A stretch of 37,500 nt of DNA, taken from Chondrilla cf. caribensis. Its lineage: Eukaryota > Porifera > Demospongiae > Chondrillida > Chondrillidae. Both the position numbers and the translations under genes were made by a program. The DNA lies in NCBI GenBank assembly GCA_964020155.1, contig OZ026547.1:1958548-1996047 (forward strand). Direction: 5' to 3'. Positions within the stretch are counted from its first letter, which is position 1, and each line of letters begins with the position of its first letter. This document shows positions 18,431-30,854 of the stretch, in pieces. The notes under the pieces are model-generated. The model made no database searches. It was not told where the DNA came from and saw nothing but the letters and a program-made list of their open reading frames with translations.

Positions 18431-18729
18431 ATAATCGGCTTCTAAACTGATCCTTTTATAAGCGCCTCCATACGTGGATATCGTACAACAAGGAGGGAGG
18501 TTATGCTACATCTAAACAGATGCTAAATGCTCTGAAGATTCCAAGTGACTGTAAACTATTCGAATACTTCAGCAATGGATACTTTTTGGAGGTTAACCAG
18601 TAGTTTCCGTGTTAGAAAATGACACGTATCTGTATTTTCCCACCATACTAAAATATAGGGCGATATAGATCTGTATGAAATATACAGACACGATAAATCC
18701 TTTGATGTGGTCACACATCAGTTTAGAAG
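18431..18729. mobile_element. Inserted element with CTTCTAAACTGA inverted ends
   Basis: Compared with the uninterrupted block Z at about 13965, 299 bp are inserted and GGTT is duplicated on both sides (18427-18430 and 18730-18733). The inverted pair CTTCTAAACTGA (18439) and TCAGTTTAGAAG (ending 18729) lies at or near the ends, eight bases in from the left edge. It carries a short coding-like stretch. The family is not recognised. Confidence 0.65.
18451..18603 (+). pseudogene. Coding-like fragment inside the inserted element
   Basis: A 50-codon stretch between two stops has protein-like composition: KRLHTWISYNKEGGYATSKQ and, further on, a C-terminal DCKLFEYFSNGYFLEVNQ followed by TAG. There is no start codon near the left stop. 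I do not recognise the family; it may be the tail of a transposon protein captured in a non-autonomous copy. Confidence 0.35.
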
Positions 18730-18924
18730 GGTTAGTACATACTCATGGTTAGTGAGTACACTGCACTAAGTCCCTAGGTCATGTACACCATGTCAACCAG
18801 TACTGAAAGTAAGTACCTCTGAGAATAAGTACAGATTTGGTTTTCCCTTAATTCAGGGTACTTATTAAACAGGTTTGACTGTACCGTAAGTTCTTATTAT
18901 TTGTAATACCTCAAATAGTAGCAT

Positions 18925-19540
18925 TGCTATCAACTGTACAATATGTACAGATATCACGTACATATAACACATTATATACTCTGTGCTGTACAGTATGTAC
19001 AGATTTCTTGTACAACACAGTACACACTGTACAGTATGTACAGATCTGATGTACAACACAGCACACATTGTACAGTATGTAAAGATCCCACCCTCTCACT
19101 CACCAGTCTTGTGACCTTGACCTGACTGGTGAGTGAGAGGATGGAACCTGTACATACTGTACAGTGCGTACTGTGTTGTACATGAGATCTGTACATACTG
19201 TACAGTGTGTGCTATGTTGTACATGGGATCTGTACACACTGTACAGTGAGAGCTGTGTCTTACATGAGATCTGCACATACTGTACGGTGTGAACTGTGTT
19301 GTACATGAGGTCTGTACATGCTGTACAGTATGTGCTATGTTGTACATGGGATCTGTATCCACTGTACAGTGTGAGCTGTGTCGTACATGAGATCTGTACA
19401 TACTGTACGGTGTGTACTGTGTTGCTTATGAGATCTATACATCACAGTATATACTGTGTTGTACATGTGATCTGTACATACTGTACAGTACAGAGTGTAT
19501 AATGTGTTACATGTATGTGATATCTGTACATATTTAACAG
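18925..19540. repeat. Head-to-head pair of 41-bp minisatellite arrays (large foldback)
   Basis: The left array (18925-19085) runs in reverse orientation and the right array (19140-19540) forward. They meet at CCTCTCACTCACCAGTC … GACTGGTGAGTGAGAGG, the array flank also seen singly at 15045. Each outer end carries the array's other terminus (CTCAAATAGTA on the left; a decayed version on the right). The two could pair as a hairpin of over 150 bp per arm. The right array lies about 210 bp past the FReD-8 stop codon. Confidence 0.85.
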
Positions 19541-19748
19541 TAATGGTACAACTGAGGGTATGTACAGGCAAACTTTTATGATAATATCATTATTTTGAGT
19601 ATTAACACACAGAGAATATCTCCAGTAATCAGTTTATTACATCAATTGTTCAAAAATATGTAAGTGTTTTAGTAATAAATATGAAATTGCAATATTCTAC
19701 TATAATATGCATTTGTTACCATGGTTACACTGTAGCATTGTGTTCTGA

Positions 19749-20628
19749 CTAGTCTCTAGCTCTGAGTTTCATTTCAGCAAATTTCAGTGAGTGATAACTT
19801 GTAGTGAATGTGCTCCAAAGCACAGCCTCGTATGCTCTTGATGTTGTGTCATGATGGTAGATGCCATTGAGTTGTGAAGCCATGCAGTAGTTGTACCACC
19901 ACCCTCCCTTCCACTGTTGTGCACAGCCATCACCATTACTTGAGTCATTGTCATATGTGGAGAATGCCATTCCATTGAGGTTCCATCCTTCACTGCCAAA
20001 CTGTATACTGTCTCCAGCAGTTCCATGGTAACCTGCAACCTGTAGCCTGTACTTACTAGCAGCATTCCCTACCATAAAGAAGTTGTAGTGGGCGTATTTC
20101 TTATCTCCTCGGAAATCAGCCATGTCAATTCTCATTTCAGTTCTGGCAGTTCTTGTAGTGAGACAGTGGATCTTCTCCAGACCCAGCCACTGCTCACCCC
20201 AGACTGAACCAAAGCCCGAAACATAGTCTGCCCAACCTCTATTGAAATTCTCAGATCCATCCATTCTTCTCTGGAAGATGGTGTATTGGTTGTTGCATAA
20301 AACTTCGAATGGTTCAATATAGGGACAGTTTGGAGCAATAGTGTAGACTCCATCTTGTCTACACCCTCTCTGATAGACCTCCTTACAGTCACGTGGTGTG
20401 GGTTTTCCAGGGTTACCTGTATGATGAGACAAATGGTTCATGACTGGTTCTATCATCATTAAAGAAACGCCACACCTGTGTGTACACTGTACACTGTATG
20501 CAGGCTAGTATGTAGTTGTATGGATGCATGACAATGCATGTAGTTAGTGTGTCCTCACATTGTCCATATGCTGTAGTAGCTAGTAGAAGTATGGCAAAAA
20601 TTGTTAATCCACAACTAAAGTTGATCAT
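19749..20628 (-). CDS. FReD-8, secreted fibrinogen-related protein, type 1, intact
   Basis: Exon 1 is 20628-20559 (MINFSCGLTIFAILLLATTAYGQ, donor GTGAGG). Exon 2 is 20416-19749. The 738 spliced nt give 245 aa, and the intron is only 142 bp, the shortest in the FReD array. The domain is full length. Where others have DRDNDL, this one has DNDSSNGDGCA, so the calcium loop is altered. The early segment is also distinct (GCRQDGVYTIAPNCPYIEPFEVLC). The C-terminus SLKFAEMKLRARD is complete. This is likely a secreted binding protein with changed specificity; that is inference. Confidence 0.88.
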
Positions 20629-20722
20629 GTTCTTGTTCCTGAGCTGTAACGTTCTCTATAGTCAGTGTTCTCTTTCTCCTTGATCTCTCTCACTTGTTGT
20701 TTCTGTGTGTTGAGTGGTGTTC

Positions 20723-20732
20723 TTTTATAGCA
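20723..20732 (-). promoter_or_regulatory. TATA box of FReD-8
   Basis: TGCTATAAAA on the minus strand, about 95 nt before the ATG. Confidence 0.65.
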
Positions 20733-20759
20733 TTAAGTTTGAGAGTTGTGTTGCCATAG

Positions 20760-21115
20760 CAATAACAATAAATCTAACTCATTGTATTGGTGAACCTGAA
20801 ACAATTCTCATTACATCAGAAAATTTATTTTGTTTGTATCTATCTAGAAGGATTAGATGTTTTAGGGAATTTCTTTATGACATAATTAAAATCTGATGTA
20901 ATTTGAATTTTATCTCTTCTTCATACAGCTGGGCCTAAGGTGGTAGTTTTAGGAAATGTGAATATTGTTGAACTTTGCTGTCCTGTGTACTCCATCAGGG
21001 ACACTACCCAAAGGAGTGTTATTGAGGGAATCTCATTTGTACATCACTTATGCTTTTGGAACAGGAACATTTTATGATAACTATGAATAATGTTATGGAT
21101 AATTTGGGTCAATGT
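20760..21115. repeat. FReD upstream block X, copy 2
   Basis: Same block as 11280-11615, in the same position upstream of a FReD promoter. Confidence 0.8.
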
Positions 21116-21124
21116 AAACCACTT

Positions 21125-21370
21125 CCGGTTGCACACTCTCCTGGCTAGTATATACACACTCCTGGTTAGTACACACTCCCGGTCAGTACACACTCCCGGT
21201 TAGCACACACTCCTGGTCAGTACACACTCCTGGTTAGCACACACTCCTGGTTAGTAATCACTTCTGGTTAGTACACACTCCTGGTTAGTACACACTCCTG
21301 GTTAGTACACACTCCTGGTTAGTACACACTCTTGGTTAGTGCACACTCGTGGATAATGCACACTCCTGAG
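21125..21370. repeat. 17-bp minisatellite, array 2
   Basis: Repeated CACACTCCTGGTTAGTA units with GTCAGTA and CCCGG variants, placed after block X. Confidence 0.9.
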
Positions 21371-22705
21371 TACACATGTACCTTACTCATTCCCTAGATA
21401 ATGTATTAACTACATTTGTCATTGGTTTGCGGGTTTATATGTACATATGGGATTTGTGTTAGCATGACAATGTTTTGGTTGACATGCCAATATTATCATC
21501 TATTCATATTATCAGTCATGGGATAGTTGCAGTAATATTTCTGATTGTTCCACTCCCACATAATGTCGAACAGTCTCTAAATAAAATTACCAGTGGCCAG
21601 TTCAGTGGTTAGAAAGAGGTTCTGACCATCAATTATATTCATGAGTGCCATATTAGGATATACAGGTATATGTACATGAACACGAAATAGTTCTGAGTGT
21701 GATGGTCTGGCTAGTGAGACTGTTATAGTCAGGTTATATATATATATTATACGTAATTATAGATAGATAGATATTATGCTACTATCAGATAAACACTGTA
21801 CATTTCCTTATAATATTAAATAAGCTTAGCATGCTGCAAAACATTTATATGTACAGTCCAACTTGCTTAGTTATTGCATGTACTTGCCATATTTGTGCTT
21901 CTTTCGAAACATATAACATACGCTGGTCAACACACATATTTATAGTATATAAACATACACTACTATATGAGCGGAGTCGCTCTTGAATGCATTATCCATG
22001 TACACTAGGAGCATGTACTAAGCAGGGGACTTACTACCAAGCAGGATACTTACCAAGCAAGGTGTAAACCAATACATGCAAGTGACCTGATTGAATGATA
22101 ATGCATGCAGTTACCTCATTTTACCACATGACAAGCTATAGCTGAAGCATTTTTGTGCTGGGTAACCTGAAACAATTCCCATTACATCAGAATATTTATT
22201 TGGTATGTATCAATCTAGAAGGCTTTGATATTTTAGGAATTTTCTTCATGACATGATTAAAATCTGATGTAATTTGAATTTTGTCTCTTCTTCATATGAC
22301 TGGGCCTAGCCCTTACCCAATGGATTGCTAGTGAGGGAATTTCATTTTTACAATGTCATATCGATTATGCTCTTTGAACAGGAACAGTTTATGATAACTA
22401 TGAATAATGTTATAATATTCCTCACCAAAATAGCATGTACACAATATGACATTTGTGTATATTTGTATTGATAATATTGTTATCAATCATTTGCCATGCA
22501 GTTCCCATGTACAGTATCACTTCCTGTAATGAATCTCATTAAATTTAGTACATCAAAGGATAAATAAATCATTAATCATACCACACAATTAATTATAACA
22601 CAATCTATCTAATGTTAGTGTATGTGTAGAGTTAGTTATTGTGTGTGTGTGTTTCCATTAATCCTATAATAGCACACAGTGTGTTTATGACCATTGGTTG
22701 TTGTG
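21371..22705. other. Spacer Y plus partial block X (22165-22410)
   Basis: Noncoding. Positions 21371-22150 are duplicated at about 24650-25460 (CCCTAGATAATGTATTAAYTACATTTGTCATTGG and further matches), and 22165-22410 is another copy of block X. No gene is recognised. Confidence 0.65.
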
Positions 22706-23683
22706 TTAGTCGCGGAAACGTAACTTCATTTGAGCAAACTTCAAAGATACTTGATTATTGAGAAATGTGTGCCAAACTACACCATCCCAGCCATTTGACC
22801 CACTACGATACCTACCATTAAGGTTGGACTGACAGCAAGTTTTGTACCACCATGCTCCATGATGATCGATAGCACACCTGCCATCACGAGGATCGTGACT
22901 ATTATCTGCAGTACTGAACTGCATACCATTATGATAGGTTAGCGAATCTCCAGCAGTTCCTGTATAACCTGCTATGTTTAGTCTATAGTTTGTTCCCCTG
23001 TTGCCAAACAGAGAAGAAGGAATATTGAGCATATTTGTAGTTCCCTATGTAGTCTGTTAAATCGACTCTTAGTTCTACTCTTGGTGCTGCTGAGGTCAAG
23101 CACTGTATGTATTCGAGTCCAAGCCAGAATTCTCTCTTGAGGTTACCAAATCCAGCAACATAATCTGTCCATCCTCTGTAGAAATTCTCAGATCCGTCTC
23201 TTCTTCTCTGGAAGACAGTCCACCCTCCATTCTTCATATCGCAGAAGACGTTAAATGATTTTCCACATCCAGGGTCAATAGTGTAGACTCCATCTTCTCT
23301 ACATCCTTTGAGATAGGCCTCTCTGCATTCTTTAACAGGTGTTGATGGACCTGTGCAAATATACCCAGTATGTATGTAGGATAAAGTAGTCACTATGTGT
23401 GGGGTCCTATATTAACATGTGTGTACAGTGAGTGAGGTCCTACACAATACGTCCATGCAAATTAAATATATAATAATCCAGACATTGAGGTACATACTGT
23501 GTGTTTGGTATATTATGGCAGAAAATAAAGATATTGCTTATATCCTTATCTGTACTTGATACATATACGTATGTTTACTGCTTTCTGTTATGTACCTTGT
23601 GTATTCCACTCACATTGTCCATATGCTGTAGTAGCTAGTAGAAGTATGGCAATAGCTGTTAATCCATGACTAAAGTTGATCAT
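22706..23683 (-). pseudogene. FReD-9, type 2, with a one-base frameshift
   Basis: Exon 1 is 23683-23614 (signal peptide) and exon 2 is 23350-22706. The spliced length is 715 nt, one more than a multiple of three. Relative to FReD-11, one extra A in the run at 23006-23008 turns FSVGN into FSVWQ and shifts the frame. Before the shift the type 2 domain is normal (CREAYLKGC, CDMKNGGWTVFQRRRDGSENF), and afterwards the second frame continues to KFAQMKLRFRD and the stop. The calcium loop is DNSHDPRDGRCA. It is either a very recent pseudogene or a functional gene with a sequencing error. Confidence 0.8.
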
Positions 23684-23777
23684 GTTCTTGTTCCTGAGCT
23701 GTAACGTTCTCTGTAGTCAGTGTTCTCTTTCTCCTTGATCTCTCTTACTTGTTGTTCCTGTGAGTTGAGTGGTGTCC

Positions 23778-23787
23778 TTTTATAGCA
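23778..23787 (-). promoter_or_regulatory. TATA box of FReD-9
   Basis: TGCTATAAAA on the minus strand, about 95 nt before the ATG, in the shared promoter. Confidence 0.6.
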
Positions 23788-23814
23788 TTTGGTTTGAGAG
23801 TTGTGTTGTCATAG

Positions 23815-24180
23815 CAATGACAATAAATCGAAATCATTGTATTGGTGGACCTGAAACAATTCCCATATGCATTACATCAGAATTTTTATTTTGTTTGTAC
23901 CAATCTAGAAGTATTAGATACGTATTTTAGGGACTTTCTTTTTGACATAATTAAAATCTGATGTAATTTGAATTTTATCTCTTCTTCATGCATATAACTG
24001 GGCTTAGGGTAGTAGGTTTAGGAAATGTGAATACTGTTGAACTTTGCTGTCCTGTTTACTCCAATCAGGGACACTACCCAAAGGAGTGTTTTTGAGGGAA
24101 TTTCATTTGTACATCATTATGCTTTTGGAACAGGAACAGTTTATGATAACTATAAATATTGTTAATGGTTAATTTTGGTC
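23815..24180. repeat. FReD upstream block X, copy 4
   Basis: Same block as 20760-21115, again followed by the 17-bp minisatellite. Confidence 0.8.
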
Positions 24181-24189
24181 ACTGAAATG

Positions 24190-24645
24190 AAACACACTCC
24201 TGGTTGGTGCACAATCTTGGTTGGTGCACACTCCTGGCCAGTATATACACACTTCTGGTTAATACACACTCCTGGTTAGCACACACTCAACTTCTGGTTA
24301 GTACACACTCCTGGTCAGTACACACTCCTAGCTGGTCAGTACACACTCCTGGTTAGTACACACTCCTGGTCAGTACACACTCCTGGTTGGTACACACTCC
24401 TGGTTAGTGCACACTCCTGGTTGGTACACACTCATGGTTGGCACACACTCCTGGTTGGTACACACTCCTGGTTAGCACACACTCCTGGTTGGTACACACT
24501 CCTGGTTAGTACACACTCCTAGCTGGTTGGTACACACTCCTGGTTAGTACACACTCCTGGTTAGTACACACTCCTGGTCAGTACACACTCCTGGTTGGTA
24601 CACACTCCTGGTTGGTGCACATTCTTGGTTAATGCATACCCCTGA
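24190..24645. repeat. 17-bp minisatellite, array 3 (longest)
   Basis: About 26 units of CACACTCCTGGTTAGTA with GGTTGGTA, GGTCAGTA and an 8-base AGCTGGTT-type extension in places. Confidence 0.9.
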
Positions 24646-25799
24646 GTACACACATGTACCTCCCTCAGTCCCTAGATAATGTATTAATTACATTTGTCAT
24701 TGGTTTGTGGGTTTATACATGTGGGAGTTGTGTTACCATGACAGTATTATCATCTATTATCAGTGATGGGATATTTGCAGTAATAATACCGATTGTTCCA
24801 CTCTCACTTAAGTCAAACAGTCTGGTAAAAAATTACCAGTAGCCAGTTCAGGGGTTAGAAAAAGGTTATGACCATCAATTATATTCACGAGCACCATATT
24901 AGGATATACTGGTATACATAAACATGACATAGTATAGAAGTTTGATGGCCAGGCTAGTGAGACTGTTATTGCCAGGTTATGTATGAATATTATCATTATT
25001 ATTATTTTTGTACATAATTATAGATAGATAGGCGTGCTACTATATCAGATTAACACTGTACATTTTCTCATAAATAAACATAGCATGCTGCAAATTTAAA
25101 CTTTAAATTTGCATATACAGTCCATCTTGTTTAGTTATTATGTATTTTGACGGCATGCCATATTTGTGCTTCTTTCAGAAATTTAACATACACTGATCAA
25201 CACGCATATCAAAGTATGCATACATACACAATTATATGAGTGGAGCCGTTCTTGAATGTATTATATCCATGTACACTAGGAGCATGTAGTAAGCAGGGTA
25301 CTTTCTACTAAGCTGGGTACTTACCAATTAAGCGAGGTGTAAACCATATATATACATTTAAGTGACCCGATTGAATGACAGTGTAATGCATGCATTTACC
25401 CCATTTAACACATGACAAGCTATAGAGCTGGAGAATGTTTGTGCATGCCAATACAAATCAGAATAGCTAACATTCCTGATAGAAGCAGCCCATTTTATGT
25501 ACTAACTAATATAGCTATCTATATATGTTGCATCCTAACAATATTATCCATGTACAGTGATCAATAATGGTGGATACATTCCGACGTCATCTTGTCCAGA
25601 GAATCTGATGTCACTTGCTCGCTATAATACTCTATAGTTACTTCTTCCCACTCTTAGACTATAAATGTTATAATATGAACATGGCTTTATTATATATAAT
25701 ATATAAGTTATCGATGTGGAAGATGTATTCTGTAAGAACTTTGTATATTCTAGTGCTTGTGTTAATAGTAAATATGCAAATAACGATAAATTATTAAAA
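24646..25799. other. Spacer Y, second copy, and AT-rich sequence
   Basis: The first ~800 bases duplicate 21371-22150. No gene is recognised in either copy; the remainder is AT-rich without coding signal. Confidence 0.6.
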
Positions 25800-26150
25800 A
25801 TAATAATGATAATAAATCTAGATCATAGTATGGGTGAACCTTAATTCCCATTACATCAGAATAATAATTTGGCAGGTATCAATCTGGAAGGATTTGATAT
25901 TTTAGGGAATTTTTTCATGACATGATTAAAATCTGATGTAATTTGAAATTTCTTTTCTTCATAGCTGGGCCTAAGGTGATAGCTCTAGGAAATGTGAATA
26001 TTGTTGAACTTTGCTGTCTGGGGTACTCCAATCAGGGACACTACCCAAAGGAGTGTTATTGAGGGAATTTCATTAGTGCATTACTGATTAAGCTATTTGA
26101 ACAGGAACAGTTTATGATAACTATGAATAAAGTTATGGATAACGTGGTTC
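25800..26150. repeat. FReD upstream block X, copy 5
   Basis: It matches the other block X copies (TTTCATGACATGATTAAAATC, GACACTACCCAAAGGAGTG, AACAGTTTATGATAACTATG). The 17-bp repeat after it is reduced to one or two units near 26200. Confidence 0.75.
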
Positions 26151-26320
26151 ACTGAAATGCAACACATTTTGCTCAGTACATACAGTGTATACCCTGGTTG
26201 TTGCATACTCCTGGTTAGTGCTGTAGAGACTGTGTTTATCATCATTAAAGAAGCTATACACCTGTGTGTACATATGTACACTGTATGTAGGCTAGTATGT
26301 AGTTGTATGGAAGTATGTAG

Positions 26321-26521
26321 TTAGTGCATGTTGTTATCACATTGTCCATATGCTGTAGTAGCTAGTAGAAGTATGGCAATAGTTGTTGATCCACGACTAA
26401 AGTTGATCATATTCTTGTTCTTGAGCTGTATTTCTCTCGTTGTCTTGACATCATCAACATCTCTGTCAGGTGTGGAGAATGTCATTCCATTGGTGTCAAG
26501 GTTATGTCCACTGAAGCACAC
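26321..26521 (-). pseudogene. Chimeric exon: FReD domain piece fused in frame to FReD exon 1
   Basis: The minus strand reads NLDTNGMTFSTPDRDVDD, a calcium-loop segment of a FReD exon 2, then runs through the remnant of the 5' leader (EIQLKNKN) in frame into MINFSRGSTTIAILLLATTA with the usual exon 1. The promoter and TATA box are missing, the donor is changed from GTGAGT to GTGATA, and the left part of the domain is replaced by a (CA)n run from 26520. This is a deletion product joining two neighbouring copies; not expected to make a FReD. Confidence 0.75.
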
Positions 26522-26592
26522 TCACACATACACACATACACACATATACGTATATTTACACTCGCTCACACACTCACACATAGACACACAAT

Positions 26593-26657
<65 letters not shown>

Positions 26658-26690
26658 CACACACACACATGCACATGCACAATACACCAC
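26520..26690. repeat. (CA)n microsatellite
   Basis: Imperfect CA sequence first, then a pure run from about 26598 to 26650. Confidence 0.9.
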
Positions 26691-27195
26691 ATCACGTACA
26701 CATACAGCACTGCATATACCATGAAAAAATTATCTTTCATTCGCCACCACTGTATCTGCCAAACCTTATAATCCACCACAATTTCCAGTACCAATAAAGT
26801 GTACAAGTACCAATGAATATCCAGTCCATCCACCAAACTCCTTATCATTATGCAGTAGTGTGTTTTTAGCTCTACTTCAGAGTTGGAAACACATAAAGTA
26901 CTATCAAGTATAGGGAATTCCTACAAAATTAATACTGTACTATAAAAAATGTGTAATGAGTGTGTGTTGTAGCATATAATATCATCATTGTTTTATGTTC
27001 TCATCCCACATAATCACTTCTTGTAATGAATCTCATTAAATTCACTCATCGAAGGATTACATCATTGATCATAACACACATGGTAAATATAAGCCAATCT
27101 ACCTAATGTTAGTGTATGTGTGGAGTTAGTTATTGTGTGTGTTTCCATTAATCCTATGATTGCACACAGTGTGTTTATGACCATTGGTTATTGTG
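26691..27195. other. Spacer, no gene seen
   Basis: The right half (from about 26995) matches the 3' flank of FReD-9 (22510-22705), so it is type 2 FReD downstream sequence. Confidence 0.6.
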
Positions 27196-28222
27196 TTAGT
27201 AGTGGAGACGTAACTTCATCCGAGCAAACCTGAGAGAGAGCCAGTTATTCTTGAAAGTGAACCAATTAACACCTTTATGGGAACCTATCGCACCATTGAG
27301 ATAGCGTCCATTGAGGTTAGCAAAGTAGCAACTGTTGAACCATCCTGCCCCTCCGTATGTGGCTGCACAGTTTCCTGAACTACCGTCATTGTCTCTGTCT
27401 TTAGTAGTAAAAGGTCTACCATTAACATTATACCCAGCTATCATAGCATCTCCAGCAGTTCCTGTATAACCTGCTATGTTTAGTCTGTAGTTTGTTCCAC
27501 TGTTGCCAACAGAGAAGAAGGAATATTGAGCATATTTGTAGTTCCCTTCGAAATCAGCTAAATCAACTCTTAGTTCTGTCCTCAGACTTCTTGTAGTGAG
27601 ACAGTGGATTTTCTCCAAGCCAAGCCAATGTTCACCCTTCAGCTGTCCAAACCCTGCTACATAGTCTGCCCAGTTCCTGAAGAAGTCCACAGATCCATCC
27701 ATTCTTGACTGGAAGACAGTCCAACCTCCATTCTTCATATCACAGAAGACACTAAATGGTTTTCCACATCCAGGGTCAATAGTGTAGACTCCATCTTTCC
27801 TGCACCCATTCAGATAGGCCTCGCCACAGTCACGAGGTGTAGCGTCAGGACCTGTAGAATTACAGCAATGTGTTGGATATAATAATAAGGATGATATTAT
27901 TTCAATGCAATAAAATGGAAAAACAAGTACAATGTACATGTACAAGTACAGTGTAATTTGAGTCTAAAAACTTGTGGGGCTGCCAACCCCGCACTCAAAT
28001 TACTTGGACGTACATAATCACAATGTTGTAGTTCCTGTGGTTATGAGTCTCTGCTTTAGAGTTTGAAACACGTGTGAAGTACTCTCATATGTAGTGAATT
28101 CCTACTAATATTGTACTATAAAACATGTATATTGAGTGTGTGTTGTACTCACATTGTCCATATGCTGTAGTAGCTAGTAGAAGTATGGCAATAGTTGTTG
28201 ATCCACAACTAAAGTTGATCAT
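27196..28222 (-). CDS. FReD-11, secreted fibrinogen-related protein, type 2, intact
   Basis: Exon 1 is 28222-28153 (signal peptide, donor GTGAGT). Exon 2 is 27851-27196. The spliced 726 nt give 241 aa. The domain is closer to classical FReDs than type 1: CGEAYLNGC, DPGCGKPFSVFCDMKNGGWT, FQSRMDGSVDFFRNWADYV, WLGLEKIHCLT, GNSGTNYRLNIAGYTGTAGD. A full calcium loop DRDNDGSSGNCA and GAGWFNSCYFANLNGRY follow, ending RFARMKLRLHY. Despite its different domain, exon 1 and promoter are nearly identical to those of type 1 genes. It is the only fully intact type 2 copy here. Confidence 0.88.
27953..28003. repeat. Solo terminal foldback of repeat A, in the FReD-11 intron
   Basis: GTAATTTGAGT and ACTCAAATTAC form 11-base arms around GGGGCTGCCAACCCC. 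The sequence matches one end of dispersed repeat A (6041-6095). Confidence 0.65.
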
Positions 28223-28316
28223 GTTCTTGTTCCTAAGCTGTAACGTTCTCTGTAGTCAGTGTTCTCTTTCTCCTTGACCTCTCTTACTTGTTGTTTCTAT
28301 GTGTTGAGTGGTGTTC

Positions 28317-28326
28317 TTTTATAGCA
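28317..28326 (-). promoter_or_regulatory. TATA box and CCAAT of FReD-11
   Basis: TGCTATAAAA on the minus strand is preceded by AACCAA, about 95 nt before the ATG. Confidence 0.65.
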
Positions 28327-28559
28327 TTGGTTAGTGGGTGTGTACATGTGGGAGTGTGTTTTCATGACAATAATATGGTGGTTACCTTGCTAACACACTT
28401 GATGTCAGGATCCTTTCTGAAGGAATACCAAGTGGTGTGTGTTGTGTTTTCAGAAAGTGAATTTTATTGTATTCTTGTGTCTCCAGTGATTATTTGTAGT
28501 TTGAAGGTTCTATAAACAATTTCATATTAATGGTTGCTAATAGATACTTTTCAATGAAG

Positions 28560-29480
28560 AAGTTGAGTGTATTCAATATAATGCAAAATTGGAAGAATTG
28601 TTATTCTTGTGGTGTAGTGACCCTGTCTGTCTGTCTAGTTCCATCAGAACATGTAATGTACACAAAACATGTTTACTTGTAATGTTGTTGATGTGTTGAG
28701 AAGATCTGTACATGTACTGGTTGGTATTTGTTAGCTTTGTAGACTTGGGTATGTTTCCATTCCAAATTGTATCATTGATCTTCAAGTAAAATTTGTCTAT
28801 TCTATTATTGTGGTGTGTATTGTGGTACGTACATTATATATGTACGTGGTGTGTGTGGAGACTGTGTTTATTTAAACTGTGTTGTTGCTATGACAACACT
28901 GAGTAGTGTGTATGTAATGGTACGTACATGTGTATATACATTGTACATGTATGAGTACTGTAATGTACTGTACTTCATGTACTGTAGTGGTGGTGTGTGT
29001 GGAAACATTTGCTATGTTTTTTCAACTTGAATTTTGAGTATTTCAATAGTTGAGCCACACTAACAATACTAGCTGTGATTGTGTGTGACCATTTAGAAGA
29101 GTACACAGAATCGAATCTTTACTATAATAATCACTCCTCCTTTAGATTTTAGCTGGGAAGCATCCCTTTAGAAGAACAGGATAGAAGGTTAGCAAGCAAT
29201 GTTGAGGTTCCGCAAATTCCATTGTCAACTTCTTCATTTGGTCATTATCCCCTTGATCCCTTGCATCAGAAGAAAACAAGCTAGTGAACGTGAAGAAAGC
29301 TATCAAGCACCAATTAAGTTACCTAGTGGCAGTCACGTTTTGCAACTTTGTGTTATAGTGTATATTCTGCTAGTACAGTACGTTTTATTTGCACTTATGT
29401 GTTCGTTTATTTGAAATCGGTCTTCGAGTGGGTTCTTCGACCGCTAAGTGAAGGAAAAAAAATGTACTCTGTTCTACTAC
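28560..29480. other. Region upstream of the USO1 fragment, partly duplicated at 35000-35530
   Basis: No gene is seen. The part from about 29070 aligns with 35010-35530 (CTGTGATTGTGTGTGA, GTCAACTTCTTCATYTTGTCATTAT, ATCGGTCTTCGAGT, ACCGCTAAG) but is clearly diverged, with indels. It probably holds the USO1 promoter. Confidence 0.5.
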
Positions 29481-29487
29481 CACGAAC

Positions 29488-30549
<1,062 letters not shown>

Positions 30550-30854
30550 CATCAACACAAAACACTATTTGTTCTTTGAAAATGACTGAATTTTTATTGC
30601 TTCTGTCCATGACAATATCTTTAAATTAATTCTTGTTCTGAAATTGATGACCTGTTGTGTGAACTATTACATGCACATAAAGCATAGGCACCACAGTTCT
30701 ATATCACATCATATACACATAATCATTCATTATTATTACTGTGAGTGGGTCATGTGCACACTTGTGCAATACACTGGAAGACAGTCACAAAACATTGAGG
30801 TTTTTCATCACATCCATCCATACAACATACTGTACATGTAATGATGGTTGAAAA

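Larger units (their letters stand above)
18225..18890. repeat. Spacer block Z, copy 2 (interrupted)
   Basis: It matches 13750-14122 on both sides of an inserted element at 18431-18729. Confidence 0.7.

Noticed and set aside
11636..24645. CRISPR-like array of regular CACACTCCTGGTTAGTA units
   Set aside because: The units are contiguous with no unique spacers, and the context is eukaryotic; they are minisatellites.
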